The notes below the pieces were generated by a model. The model saw only the letters and a program-made list of their open reading frames with translations. It was not told where the DNA came from and did not search any database. From NCBI GenBank assembly GCA_022822125.1, contig JAJECF010000097.1:1-5809 (forward strand): a stretch of DNA of 5,809 nucleotides. The letters run 5' to 3'. Shown piece by piece: positions 1 to 5,479 of the stretch (positions are counted from its first letter, which is position 1; every line of letters begins with the position of its first letter). The position numbers and the translations under genes were made by a program. The stretch is from Alphaproteobacteria bacterium (GTDB lineage: Bacteria > Pseudomonadota > Alphaproteobacteria > Bin95).

Positions 1-1
1 C

Positions 2-334
2 ATGGCCGTTCTCGCCGGATCCCGGGGTCCGTGGGCGGCGGCCCGGCAGCTGTTCCCCGAGCGCGACGGGATGTCGAACGCGATCCGCGGCCTGCGCCGC
101 GCGTTCGCGGCGGTGTCGGCCTTCCTGGCGGTCGTGGCCACGATGCGTCCGGACCTGTTCCGGGGATGCCCGGCGGAGCTGGGGGCGATGCGCGCCGCGC
201 TGGGGACGGAGACGCTGCTCGTCGACCTGCGCCGGGAGATGACGGCGCACCTCGCGTTCCTGCCGCCTCCGGTCGGGTTCAGGCCCCCGCGGACGGGCGG
301 GAAACTCCCGACGGGGCCGCCCAACAGGAAGTGA
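2..334 (+). CDS. Hypothetical protein, possibly the C-terminal part of a gene cut by the window edge
   Basis: This is a 110-residue open frame beginning at the second base of the window, so the true start may lie upstream and this may be only a C-terminal piece. The visible protein is Arg/Ala/Leu-rich and mostly helical in appearance: an amphipathic stretch at about residues 24-50 (SNAIRGLRRAFAAVSAFLAV), then a second helix-like section at about 58-88. It ends in a basic, Pro/Gly-rich tail. No catalytic motif or cysteine pair is visible. It is co-directional with the transposase and ends 78 bp before that start, so the two may be co-transcribed. Transposase operons of this kind can carry a small upstream accessory or DNA-binding protein, but no family could be assigned. 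Codon use is as GC3-rich as the genes downstream, which supports real coding. It could also be a spurious open frame in GC-rich DNA. Confidence 0.45.
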   Translation: MAVLAGSRGPWAAARQLFPERDGMSNAIRGLRRAFAAVSAFLAVVATMRPDLFRGCPAELGAMRAALGTETLLVDLRREMTAHLAFLPPPVGFRPPRTGGKLPTGPPNRK

Positions 335-335
335 A

Positions 336-370
336 CCCTGTTGCCGTCGCGCCGGCGGCGGCAGACAGGG
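336..370 (+). promoter_or_regulatory. Hairpin in the leader of the transposase operon
   Basis: CCCTGTTGCCG (336-346) pairs with CGGCAGACAGGG (359-370), leaving one bulged G and a GC-rich 12-nt loop. It starts 2 bp after the upstream stop codon and ends 42 bp before the transposase start. There is no T-run behind it, so a classical intrinsic terminator is unlikely. It could separate expression of the upstream ORF from the transposase or modulate leader structure. In DNA this GC-rich, chance hairpins are common. Confidence 0.3.
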
Positions 371-399
371 CCGGCGGGCGCACCGACGCCCGGAACGAT

Positions 400-406
400 G
401 GAGGAA
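400..406 (+). promoter_or_regulatory. Ribosome binding site that decides the transposase start
   Basis: GGAGGAA lies 6 nt before the ATG at 413. It favours that codon over the in-frame ATG at 398, whose own sequence overlaps this site, and over the TTG at 341, which has no Shine-Dalgarno sequence. Confidence 0.7.
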
Positions 407-412
407 ACGATC

Positions 413-1705
413 ATGAAAAACACGACCGACGACCACCGGATGGAGGTCGCGCTGTTCCGCTACGGCCTGATCTCGGAGGCCCTGCACCTTCCGCGGGACG
501 AGGCGGCGCGGCACCTGAAGCGGCAGTCGAAACGGGAGCTTGCGATTCCGGGCTCGGCCCGGCGCACGGTCGCGGTGACGACGATGCAGGCCTGGGTCCG
601 CGCGTACCGCAAGTCGGGCTTCGACGGCCTGATGCCGCAGCGCCGCAGGGACCGCGGCTCGTTCCGCAGCATGCCGGGCGACGTCATCGAGGGCCTGCTT
701 GCGGTCCGCCGGGAACACATGGACCTCAGCGTCCGGCAGGTCGTCGCGCATGCCCGGGCCACGGGCGCGGTGCCCGAGGACGCCGCCGTCGCCGCCTCGA
801 CCGTCCACCGGCTGTTCGTCCGGGAGGGGATCATGAAGCGCCGCAGGGACGCGCCGTCCGAGGACCTGCGCCGCTTCGCCGCCGCGGCGCCCTGCCAGCT
901 CTGGCAGTCGGACGTCATGCACGGCCCGAAGGTCCGGGACACGCGGGGCCGGAAGAGGAAGACCTACCTGATCGCCCTGCTCGACGACGCGACCCGGCTC
1001 GTCCCGTACGCGCACTTCGCGCCTGGCGAGACCGCAGCCGACTACCTGGCCGTGCTGAAGGAGGCGATCCTGCGCCGGGGGCTGCCGGAACGGCTCTACT
1101 GCGACAACGGCGCGAACTTCCGCTCCCGGCAACTGAAGATGATCTGCGGCCGGCTGGGCGTCTCGCTGCTCCACGCGCGGCCGTACCATGCCGCCGGAAA
1201 GGGAAAGATCGAGAGGTTCTTCCGCACCGTGCGCGGGCAGTTCCTGGCCCTGCCCGAGGTGCGGGACATCGACGGCCTGGACGCGCTCAACCGGCGCTTC
1301 CGCACATGGGTCGGCGCCGAGTACAGCACGGCGCCTCACCGCGGCCTTGAACACGGGCGCTCGCCTCTCGACCAGTGGGCGCTCACCGGCGGCGCGGTCC
1401 GGCGGCCCGACCCCGGCGTCGACCTCGACGACATGTTCCTGTTCGAGGCGGTCCGGCGGGTCTCCAAGGCCCGGACCGTCAGCCTCCACGGCCGCGTCTA
1501 CGAGGTCGATGCGGGCATGAACGGCGCCATGGTCACGCTCCGCCACGATCCGTCCGCCCCGCCCGGCCGCCCGGTCAAGGTGGTGCACGAGGGCCGGCCG
1601 GCCGGCCTCGCGCGGCTGCTCGACCTGCATGCCAACGCCCGGATCCGGCGCGGCGGCGAAGGGCCGGCCGTGAGGTTCCGGAAGCCCGGCGACGGGGAGG
1701 GCTGA
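413..1705 (+). CDS. DDE (rve-fold) transposase with Mu-type C-terminal domain, TnsB/TniA-like
   Basis: This protein of 430 aa would bind the transposon ends and carry out strand cleavage and joining. Residues about 1-150 form a DNA-binding region with HTH-like segments (around VAVTTMQAWVRAYRKSGFDGL, and later SVRQVVAHARATG...AASTVHRLF). The integrase-core (RNase H-fold) domain follows. Its apparent catalytic residues are D167 in WQSDVMHG, D231 in YCDNGANF and E267 in GKGKIERFF, giving DD35E spacing. A Mu-transposase-C-like beta-barrel occupies about 337-400 (FEAVRRVSKARTVSLHGRVYEVD), followed by a basic tail. The length is typical of IS481/Mu-like transposases and shorter than classical TnsB. 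The ATPase gene begins 2 bp after its stop codon, so the two are co-translated and likely work as a transposase/regulator pair. All catalytic residues are present, so it looks intact. Exact assignment to an IS or Tn family is not possible from sequence reading alone. Confidence 0.9.
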   Translation: MKNTTDDHRMEVALFRYGLISEALHLPRDEAARHLKRQSKRELAIPGSARRTVAVTTMQAWVRAYRKSGFDGLMPQRRRDRGSFRSMPGDVIEGLLAVRREHMDLSVRQVVAHARATGAVPEDAAVAASTVHRLFVREGIMKRRRDAPSEDLRRFAAAAPCQLWQSDVMHGPKVRDTRGRKRKTYLIALLDDATRLVPYAHFAPGETAADYLAVLKEAILRRGLPERLYCDNGANFRSRQLKMICGRLGVSLLHARPYHAAGKGKIERFFRTVRGQFLALPEVRDIDGLDALNRRFRTWVGAEYSTAPHRGLEHGRSPLDQWALTGGAVRRPDPGVDLDDMFLFEAVRRVSKARTVSLHGRVYEVDAGMNGAMVTLRHDPSAPPGRPVKVVHEGRPAGLARLLDLHANARIRRGGEGPAVRFRKPGDGEG

Positions 1706-1707
1706 CC

Positions 1708-2508
1708 ATGTACCTGCCGCACTTCGGACTCAAGCACTACCCCTTCGAGAAGACGCTCGGCCCCGACGAGCTTCTCGACACCGAAACGCAGGCCGAGGCG
1801 CGCGCCCGCATCGCGCATCTCGTCGAGCTGCGCGGCATCGGCCTGCTCACCGGGGAGCCGGGCGTCGGCAAGACCGCGGTCTGCAGGCAGGTGGCCGACG
1901 GCCTGCACGACGGCCTCCACCAGGTCCGCTACGTCGCGTTCTCGACCGGAAGCGTGCGCGACACCTACAACGCGGTCGCGGCCGCCTTCGGCCTGGCCGG
2001 GAGCCAGTCCCGCGCCACGCTGTTCCGGGCGCTCCGCGAGGAGACGGCCCGCCTCGCCACGGAGGCCGGGAAACTGCCCGTGCTGATCCTCGACGAGGCG
2101 CACCATCTCGGCAACGACGTCCTCGCCGAGTTCAGGATGCTCGCCAACCACCGCATGGATTCGGCGAACCGGCTGTGCCTGCTCCTGGTCGGCCTGACCG
2201 AGCTGCGCAACCGCCTCAGGATGGCCGTGCACGAGCCGCTGGCCCAGAGGATCGTCGTCAACTGCCACCTCCCCGCGCTCAGCCGCGGGGAGGTCGACGC
2301 CTACGTCGCGCACCGGATGCGCCTGGCCGGCGCCGACGTTCCGGTCTTCGAGCCGGCGGCCGTCGAGGCGCTGGCGCTGGCGTCCAACCGCGTCCCCCGG
2401 AAGATCGACAGGCTTGCCCATCACGCGCTGATCGCCGCCGCCGCGGACGGCAGGCGCGCCGTCTCCGACGGCCATGTCAACCGGGCCGCCGAGGAGACGG
2501 TGCTGTGA
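1708..2508 (+). CDS. ExeA/TnsC/TniB-like AAA+ ATPase, transposition regulator
   Basis: This is a 266-residue AAA+ ATPase. The N-terminus (FGLKHYPFEKTLGPDELLDT, about residues 5-25) resembles the start of ExeA-type ATPases. Walker A is GEPGVGKT at 49-56. Walker B is VLILDEAHHL, with D129 and E130. A sensor-I-like strand lies at about 156-165 (LCLLLVGLTE), and a sensor-II-like R231 in NRVPRKIDRLAHHAL. Proteins of this family are often annotated 'general secretion pathway protein A', but there are no membrane segments or peptidoglycan-binding domain here. Next to a DDE transposase the expected role is that of MuB, TnsC, TniB or IstB: binding target DNA in an ATP-dependent way and stimulating or directing the transposase. 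The ATG at 1708 is chosen because GGGGAGG at 1694-1700 is spaced 7 nt upstream. The last 4 bp overlap the next gene (GTGA), indicating translational coupling. Confidence 0.9.
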   Translation: MYLPHFGLKHYPFEKTLGPDELLDTETQAEARARIAHLVELRGIGLLTGEPGVGKTAVCRQVADGLHDGLHQVRYVAFSTGSVRDTYNAVAAAFGLAGSQSRATLFRALREETARLATEAGKLPVLILDEAHHLGNDVLAEFRMLANHRMDSANRLCLLLVGLTELRNRLRMAVHEPLAQRIVVNCHLPALSRGEVDAYVAHRMRLAGADVPVFEPAAVEALALASNRVPRKIDRLAHHALIAAAADGRRAVSDGHVNRAAEETVL

Positions 2509-3362
2509 GCGGCCGCAGGGAGCGGGCCGATGCCGCGCGGGCGATCCCGCTCCCGGACGTCGCCGCCCGGCTCGGCTACCGGAGGGACCCCGCCGACGGG
2601 ACACGCTGGAAGCGGCCGGGGTCCGTGATCAGCATCGACGGCCCGAAGTTCCACGACCATGTCCGGGGCCGGGGCGGCGGAGGCGCCATCGACCTGGTCA
2701 TCCACGCCGAGGGGTGCGGATTCCTCGAGGCCCTCCGCCGCCTCGAAGGGATCGCGTCCCCCGGCCCGCGCGGCGGAGACGGAGCCCGCGGGCTCCCCGA
2801 AGGCCGGGCTTGGGAAAGGGTGCGGCGCCACCTGCACCGGGACCGCGGCCTCGACCCGGAACTGATCGGCCATGCGAGGCGCATCGGCGTCCTCGGCGCC
2901 GACGGCCGCGCCAACGCCGTCTTCGCCTGCCGCGACCGGGACGGCGCGAGGACCGGCGCCGAACTCGTCGGAACCCTCCCCGGCCGGCCCTTCAAAGGCA
3001 TGGCCCCTGGAAGCCGCAAGGCGGCCGGAGGCTTCTGGATCAGGCGAAGGCCGGCTCCCGAGACCGCTCTCCTCGTCGAGGGAGCCGTCGACGCCCTCTC
3101 GGCATGGACCCTCGACGAGGGCGCGCGGGTCGACATCGTCATCTCCACCGCCGGCGTCGCGCCCAGGACGCCGGAATGGATCAGGAGCCTCGGGCTCCGC
3201 ACCGTCCTCTGCGGCTATGACGCCGATCCCGCCGGCGACCGCGCCGCGCGATGCCTCGAGACGCAGGACCCCAAAGTCCGGCGCATGCGGCCGGACGGCG
3301 GCAAGGACTGGAACGAGATCCTCCGGAAGCGGAAGGACGGGTCCGGCCCGGAACGGACGTAG
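2505..3362 (+). CDS. DUF3991-Toprim domain protein (primase-like)
   Basis: This 285-residue protein starts at GTG 2505 inside the stop of the ATPase gene, with GAGGAG at 2491-2496 placed 8 nt upstream. Residues about 14-80 match the DUF3991 pattern (DVAARLGYRRDP...RWKRPGSVISIDG..FHDH..GRGGGGAIDLVIHAEGCGFLEALRRL). This reads like a CHC2 primase zinc finger whose cysteines have been lost; the only cysteine in it is C71. A Toprim domain follows, with E192 in LLVEGAVDALSAW, the D239-x-D241 pair in CGYDADPAGD, and a terminal KDWNEIL at 267-273 as in DnaG-type and relaxase-associated Toprim proteins. Toprim proteins are primases, topoisomerases or nucleases that bind Mg2+ through these acidic residues. 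DUF3991-Toprim proteins are common on plasmids and integrative elements but usually in relaxase or replication settings. The coupling to a transposase/ATPase pair suggests a role in processing or priming DNA during transposition, which is inference. Confidence 0.82.
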   Translation: MSGRRERADAARAIPLPDVAARLGYRRDPADGTRWKRPGSVISIDGPKFHDHVRGRGGGGAIDLVIHAEGCGFLEALRRLEGIASPGPRGGDGARGLPEGRAWERVRRHLHRDRGLDPELIGHARRIGVLGADGRANAVFACRDRDGARTGAELVGTLPGRPFKGMAPGSRKAAGGFWIRRRPAPETALLVEGAVDALSAWTLDEGARVDIVISTAGVAPRTPEWIRSLGLRTVLCGYDADPAGDRAARCLETQDPKVRRMRPDGGKDWNEILRKRKDGSGPERT

Positions 3363-3381
3363 GCATCCGGGCGGCTGCGCA

Positions 3382-3419
3382 CGCGGCAACGACGGAATCC
3401 GCGGTCCGGCACGAACGGA
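3382..3419 (+). repeat. Degenerate third copy of the 37-bp repeat
   Basis: The stretch beginning CGCGGCAACGACGGAATCC and continuing to ...GGCACGAACGG aligns with the exact repeats at about 25 of 37 positions with one single-base gap. It shares the CGCGGCA start and the GGCACGA block near the end. It is separated from the next copy by about 30 bp. A degenerate outer repeat is common in CRISPR arrays and in iteron or binding-site arrays, but similarity at this level can arise by chance in GC-rich DNA. Confidence 0.35.
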
Positions 3420-3449
3420 CAGAACGCGCGCGCAGCCGGCGCCGGAGGC

Positions 3450-3486
3450 CGCGGCACCGCCCGATTCCCCGACAGGCACGACTGCC
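3450..3486 (+). repeat. 37-bp direct repeat, copy 1
   Basis: This stretch begins CGCGGCACCGCCCGATTCC and ends GGCACGACTGCC. It is identical base for base to 3528-3564, and the identity stops sharply at both edges. The repeat has GGCA near its start and TGCC at its end, a 4-bp inverted terminus, and no larger internal dyad. It lies 87 bp after the Toprim stop codon, inside the transposon. Confidence 0.95.
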
Positions 3487-3527
3487 AAGCCGTTATCACG
3501 TAGATGCTCCCGTCGTCGCGCCATGCG

Positions 3528-3564
3528 CGCGGCACCGCCCGATTCCCCGACAGGCACGACTGCC
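3528..3564 (+). repeat. 37-bp direct repeat, copy 2
   Basis: This is the exact duplicate of 3450-3486 at a period of 78 bp. Its last two bases form the start of the palindrome at 3563-3577. Confidence 0.95.
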
Positions 3565-3577
3565 CGTTCAGAACGGG
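3563..3577. promoter_or_regulatory. 15-bp perfect palindrome at the edge of repeat copy 2
   Basis: CCCGTTCAGAACGGG has 7-bp arms around a single central A. As DNA it resembles a dimeric regulator operator. As RNA it would be a short tight hairpin. No T-run follows, so it is not a clear terminator for the upstream operon. Confidence 0.45.
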
Positions 3578-3619
3578 TGCGCATCGTCCGCTGCCGCCCA
3601 CGACACGTCCGGAGCGTCC

Positions 3620-3798
3620 TCCGAGGCAGGGAAACGGAACCGCAGGCTGCGGACGCTCCGGGGCGTCACGGGAACGAAAGCGGGAAACGACGACGTCCCC
3701 AAGACCCCTCCAGCCGGATCAGCCAAAGCGGGAAAAATCGTCCCGATCCGAACGAAAAAGCGCGGGAAATCCACGCCAGAGCAGTTCAAAAAACAACA
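3620..3798 (+). repeat. Putative transposase-binding repeats in the right end
   Basis: A motif around AAAGCGGGAAA recurs in the same orientation: exact at 3677-3687 and 3725-3735, variant with two extra bases at 3755-3769 (AAAAAGCGCGGGAAA), and weak at 3625-3634 (GGCAGGGAAA). Two of the sites are preceded by AACG. Spacings between GGGAAA cores are 53, 48 and 34 bp, and the last core is about 29 bp from the terminus. Tn7- and Mu-like ends carry several same-orientation transposase sites before a TG/CA terminus, so this is the most natural reading. Confidence 0.6.
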
Positions 3799-3921
3799 GG
3801 CGCCCTCTGCGTCGGCAAAGGCGGAGAACGGCTTGAGGACATGGTTGACCGAGGTCATGCTGGCCCCGAACCGGCGGCAATGGTCGAGATACTCGGAAAG
3901 CCGGGTGGAGAGCGACGTCAT
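3799..3921 (-). pseudogene. Second tyrosine recombinase (RitB-like), truncated after 41 codons by the transposon
   Basis: The ATG at 3921 overlaps the TGA of the upstream recombinase (ATGA), and GGAGG lies 9 nt before it. The surviving residues, MTSLSTRLSEYLDHCRRFGASMTSVNHVLKPFSAFADAEGA, have the look of the N-terminal SAM-like arm of second-position RIT recombinases: a short helix with a YL..RR.G segment, then a helix ending in F..F....GA. After residue 41 the frame runs into the transposon end, changing abruptly to CCFLNCSGVDFPRFF and onward. It stays open to a stop at 3568-3570, giving a 117-residue chimera. All catalytic residues of the recombinase are missing, so the product cannot recombine DNA. 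Confidence 0.72.
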
Positions 3922-5195
3922 GATCCTGCCTCCGCGACGGGATGCGGCGCCGGCCAGGGACGCGCTAGCGGGCGCAGGGCCTCGATGTCGTGCCGGGCGT
4001 AGACCGTCGTCGTGTTTGCCGATTCGTGGCGCAGCAGGTTGCCGATGTCGGCCAGCGGCATGCCCTCCTGCAGCAGGGTCATGGCCAGGGAGTGGCGGAA
4101 CACGTGGCAGCGAACCAGACCTCCCGGCGGCGCAACGCCCGACGCGGCATACGCATTGCGAAGCCGCTCGCGGACCGGGAGCGACGACGTGAATGGCAGG
4201 AAGGGCGGCCGGACGCTGACGAAGAGATGCCGTGAGTTGCCCTGTCGACCGTTCCGGACCCAGCCCGCCATGGCCTCGCCGACGTCGACCGGAACCGGCA
4301 TGGCCGCCTGTCGGGCGCACTTGCCCCGGATCAGGATCTCGCCACCCTCCCAGTCGATGTCGTCGAGCCGGATGGCGATGATCTCCTGGCCGCGCAGGCC
4401 GAGCCGCGCCATCGCCAGCAGCATCGCATGGTCGCGACGGGCGATGGCGCTGTCTCCCCTGGCCGACGCAAGGACACGCTCAACCTCTTCACGCGCGAGG
4501 TGCCGCGTCAGCGTGGGCGACCGGGGTTCGGCAATGCGCGGGACGCAGGGAACCAGGTTGCGCTCGGTCCGGCCGGTCGCGAACAGGAACCGGAACAGCG
4601 ATCGCAGGGCATCGGCCTTCGTTCCTGCGCCAGCAGGACCCGTTTCGCCGATGGTCTCGAAATGCGCAGCGATGTCGGCACGGGAAATGGCGTTCAGGTC
4701 GTCGGGAGCTGAATCGCCGAACCGGAGGGCCAGGAAGCTGCGGACCACGCGTTGGCGCACCTTGATCGTGCCGGGCGCCGACCCGCACCGGGTGCGCAGC
4801 CAACCGCCGTAGTCAATGCACAATGCCTCGATGGCTGTCGGCGCCGGTTCCGGCGGTTGCGGCGCGGCCGCGATGGCGTTTTCCTTGACGAGCCAGGCGA
4901 TGAACCGGTTCAGGACTGCTGTCCAGCTCTGCTGCCGTGGAGCCGAGAGCGTCGCTGGCGGCGCCTCCCGAAGAACGTGCGCGAGCGTTGCCTCGTCAAC
5001 GCCGTCCGGCCCGGTCAGTCCTCGACGCCCCGCTTCCGCGCAGAGCCAGTCGATTGCCGGGACATGGTTCTTCCGGACTGTACCGGTCTTCAGGCCAAGC
5101 GACAAAAGCGAGGCCAGGAATGCATTGCGCAGGGGAAGCAGCCAGTCCGGCATCTCCCCCCTCGGCAGCGGGACTCCAACTGATCTTGATTGCAT
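3918..5195 (-). CDS. Tyrosine recombinase/integrase, first gene of a RIT-like set (RitA-like)
   Basis: This is a 425-residue site-specific recombinase that would cleave and rejoin DNA through a 3'-phosphotyrosine intermediate. The N-terminal half (about residues 15-215) holds SAM-like core-binding segments. The C-terminal catalytic domain shows the full signature: R268 in LGLRGQEIIAIRL, K292 in ILIRGKCARQ, H364 and R367 in HVFRHSLA, H390 in LLRHESANTTTVYAR, and nucleophile Y399. The ATG at 5195 is preferred over upstream in-frame starts because it has AAGGAA 8 nt upstream and the leader beyond it is low-similarity. Its stop overlaps the start of the next recombinase, indicating translational coupling. 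It looks intact, but its partners are lost or interrupted, so the element as a whole is probably not mobile. Assignment to RitA rests on position, the ATGA junction and motif style rather than a database match. Confidence 0.9.
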   Translation of the reverse strand: MQSRSVGVPLPRGEMPDWLLPLRNAFLASLLSLGLKTGTVRKNHVPAIDWLCAEAGRRGLTGPDGVDEATLAHVLREAPPATLSAPRQQSWTAVLNRFIAWLVKENAIAAAPQPPEPAPTAIEALCIDYGGWLRTRCGSAPGTIKVRQRVVRSFLALRFGDSAPDDLNAISRADIAAHFETIGETGPAGAGTKADALRSLFRFLFATGRTERNLVPCVPRIAEPRSPTLTRHLAREEVERVLASARGDSAIARRDHAMLLAMARLGLRGQEIIAIRLDDIDWEGGEILIRGKCARQAAMPVPVDVGEAMAGWVRNGRQGNSRHLFVSVRPPFLPFTSSLPVRERLRNAYAASGVAPPGGLVRCHVFRHSLAMTLLQEGMPLADIGNLLRHESANTTTVYARHDIEALRPLARPWPAPHPVAEAGS

Positions 5196-5203
5196 GATTG
5201 TCG

Positions 5204-5210
5204 TTCCTTC
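5204..5210 (-). promoter_or_regulatory. Ribosome binding site of the tyrosine recombinase
   Basis: On the minus strand GAAGGAA is followed 8 nt later by the ATG at 5195. It supports this start over the in-frame ATG at 5267. No convincing -35/-10 promoter was found between here and 5480. Confidence 0.6.
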
Positions 5211-5410
5211 GTTGTGGACAAGTGGAACGGACAGGATTGCACGGCCTTGGCGGATAGCTGCAGGCACAATGCGATCTCTTGATCATCAGGGCAGTCGGGA
5301 AGCGCGTCCGGCTGCGTTCCGCGAAAGCGGTGGCCGCCAGGCCTGGCGGGACCGTGCATCAGACCCGTTCAAGCGTCGGAGCAGCGAAATCGAAGGGCCG
5401 GAATGAACGT

Positions 5411-5479
5411 GATTATGCCGGCATTCCCGGCAGGAAAGCCCATGAAAACAACGCCCCAGGCCGCAAACGCGGCATAATC
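5411..5479. repeat. Inverted repeat at the probable outer end of the RIT-like element
   Basis: GATTATGCCG (5411-5420) and CGGCATAATC (5470-5479) are perfect 10-bp reverse complements separated by 49 bp. A smaller dyad, GCCGG/CCGGC at 5417-5421 and 5427-5431, is nested at the first arm. RIT elements are known to be bounded by inverted repeats containing short palindromes, and this pair stands about 215-285 bp upstream of the first recombinase start and about 13 bp from resumption of IS110 similarity. It is a good candidate for a recombinase recognition site. Confidence 0.55.

Larger units (their letters stand above)
3450..3564. CRISPR. CRISPR-like two-repeat mini-array (candidate only)
   Basis: Two perfect 37-bp repeats flank a unique 41-bp spacer (3487-3527). 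Repeat length is within the CRISPR range; the spacer is at or slightly above the usual upper size. No Cas gene is visible in the window, there are only two exact units, and repeat dyad symmetry is minimal, so a true CRISPR is not established. The setting, at the end of a transposase/ATPase operon and just inside the right transposon end, recalls the position of arrays in CRISPR-associated Tn7-like transposons. Iterons or protein-binding repeats are equally possible. Confidence 0.3.
1..3798 (+). mobile_element. Right-hand portion of a DDE/AAA+ transposon carrying a Toprim gene (left end outside window)
   Basis: The unit is defined by three co-oriented, tightly packed genes (DDE transposase, AAA+ ATPase, DUF3991-Toprim protein) followed by a noncoding end with repeated motifs. 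The right boundary is set at 3798 because recognisable sequence of a minus-strand tyrosine recombinase gene stops at 3799. The element side there reads inwards on the minus strand as TGTTGTTTTTTGAAC, in keeping with the 5'-TG...CA-3' termini of Mu/Tn7/Tn5053-type elements. The 5 bp just outside, GGCGC (3799-3803), would be the target-duplication candidate. The left end is not in the window: no matching inverted terminus or cluster of binding motifs is seen at 1-412, and the missing part of the interrupted recombinase gene is absent. Whether the ORF at 2-334 belongs to the element is unknown but likely from its position and strand. Confidence 0.7.
3363..3798 (+). other. Noncoding right end of the transposon
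   Basis: No credible gene is seen in these 436 bp: open frames on both strands are low-complexity and overlap repeats. The proximal half (about 3382-3577) holds the 37-bp repeat pair, a weak third copy and a palindrome. The distal half (about 3620-3798) changes composition on the plus strand to A- and G-rich tracts, carries repeated GCGGGAAA motifs and ends at the TGTTG terminus. This two-part architecture looks like a structured transposon end rather than an ordinary intergenic gap. Confidence 0.6.

Noticed and set aside
53..76. TTCCCCGA followed by GCGCGAC, resembling part of the 37-bp repeat
   Set aside because: Only an 8-bp core matches, in a different context within coding sequence. This is expected by chance in GC-rich DNA.
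297..310. GCGGGAAA motif and small CGGGA/TCCCG hairpin near the end of the first ORF, as a left-end binding site
   Set aside because: It is a single occurrence inside coding sequence, with no second copy and no TGTTG terminus in a suitable position. The TGTTG at 339-343 is followed by unrelated sequence and only about 70 bp of leader.
1498..2604. Long minus-strand open frames antisense to the ATPase and Toprim genes (also 2421-3584)
   Set aside because: They are mirror frames produced by GC-rich codon bias. Their protein sequences are low-complexity with no family motifs, while the plus-strand genes show complete Walker and Toprim signatures.
3363..3449. Intrinsic terminator for the transposase operon
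   Set aside because: GC-rich dyads are present but no stem is followed by a T-run, so no terminator can be assigned.
3251..4192. Long plus-strand open frame across the transposon end and into the recombinase gene
   Set aside because: It is a composition-driven shadow: it spans the Toprim gene end, the repeats, the transposon junction and antisense recombinase sequence, with no domain or ribosome binding site.
4428..4712. Plus-strand open frames antisense to the tyrosine recombinase
   Set aside because: The minus strand encodes a recombinase with every catalytic residue. The plus-strand frames lack motifs and are shadows.
5212..5221. DnaA-box-like TTGTCCACAA on the minus strand
   Set aside because: It is a single copy with no cluster, AT-rich region or replication gene beside it, so there is no support for an origin.
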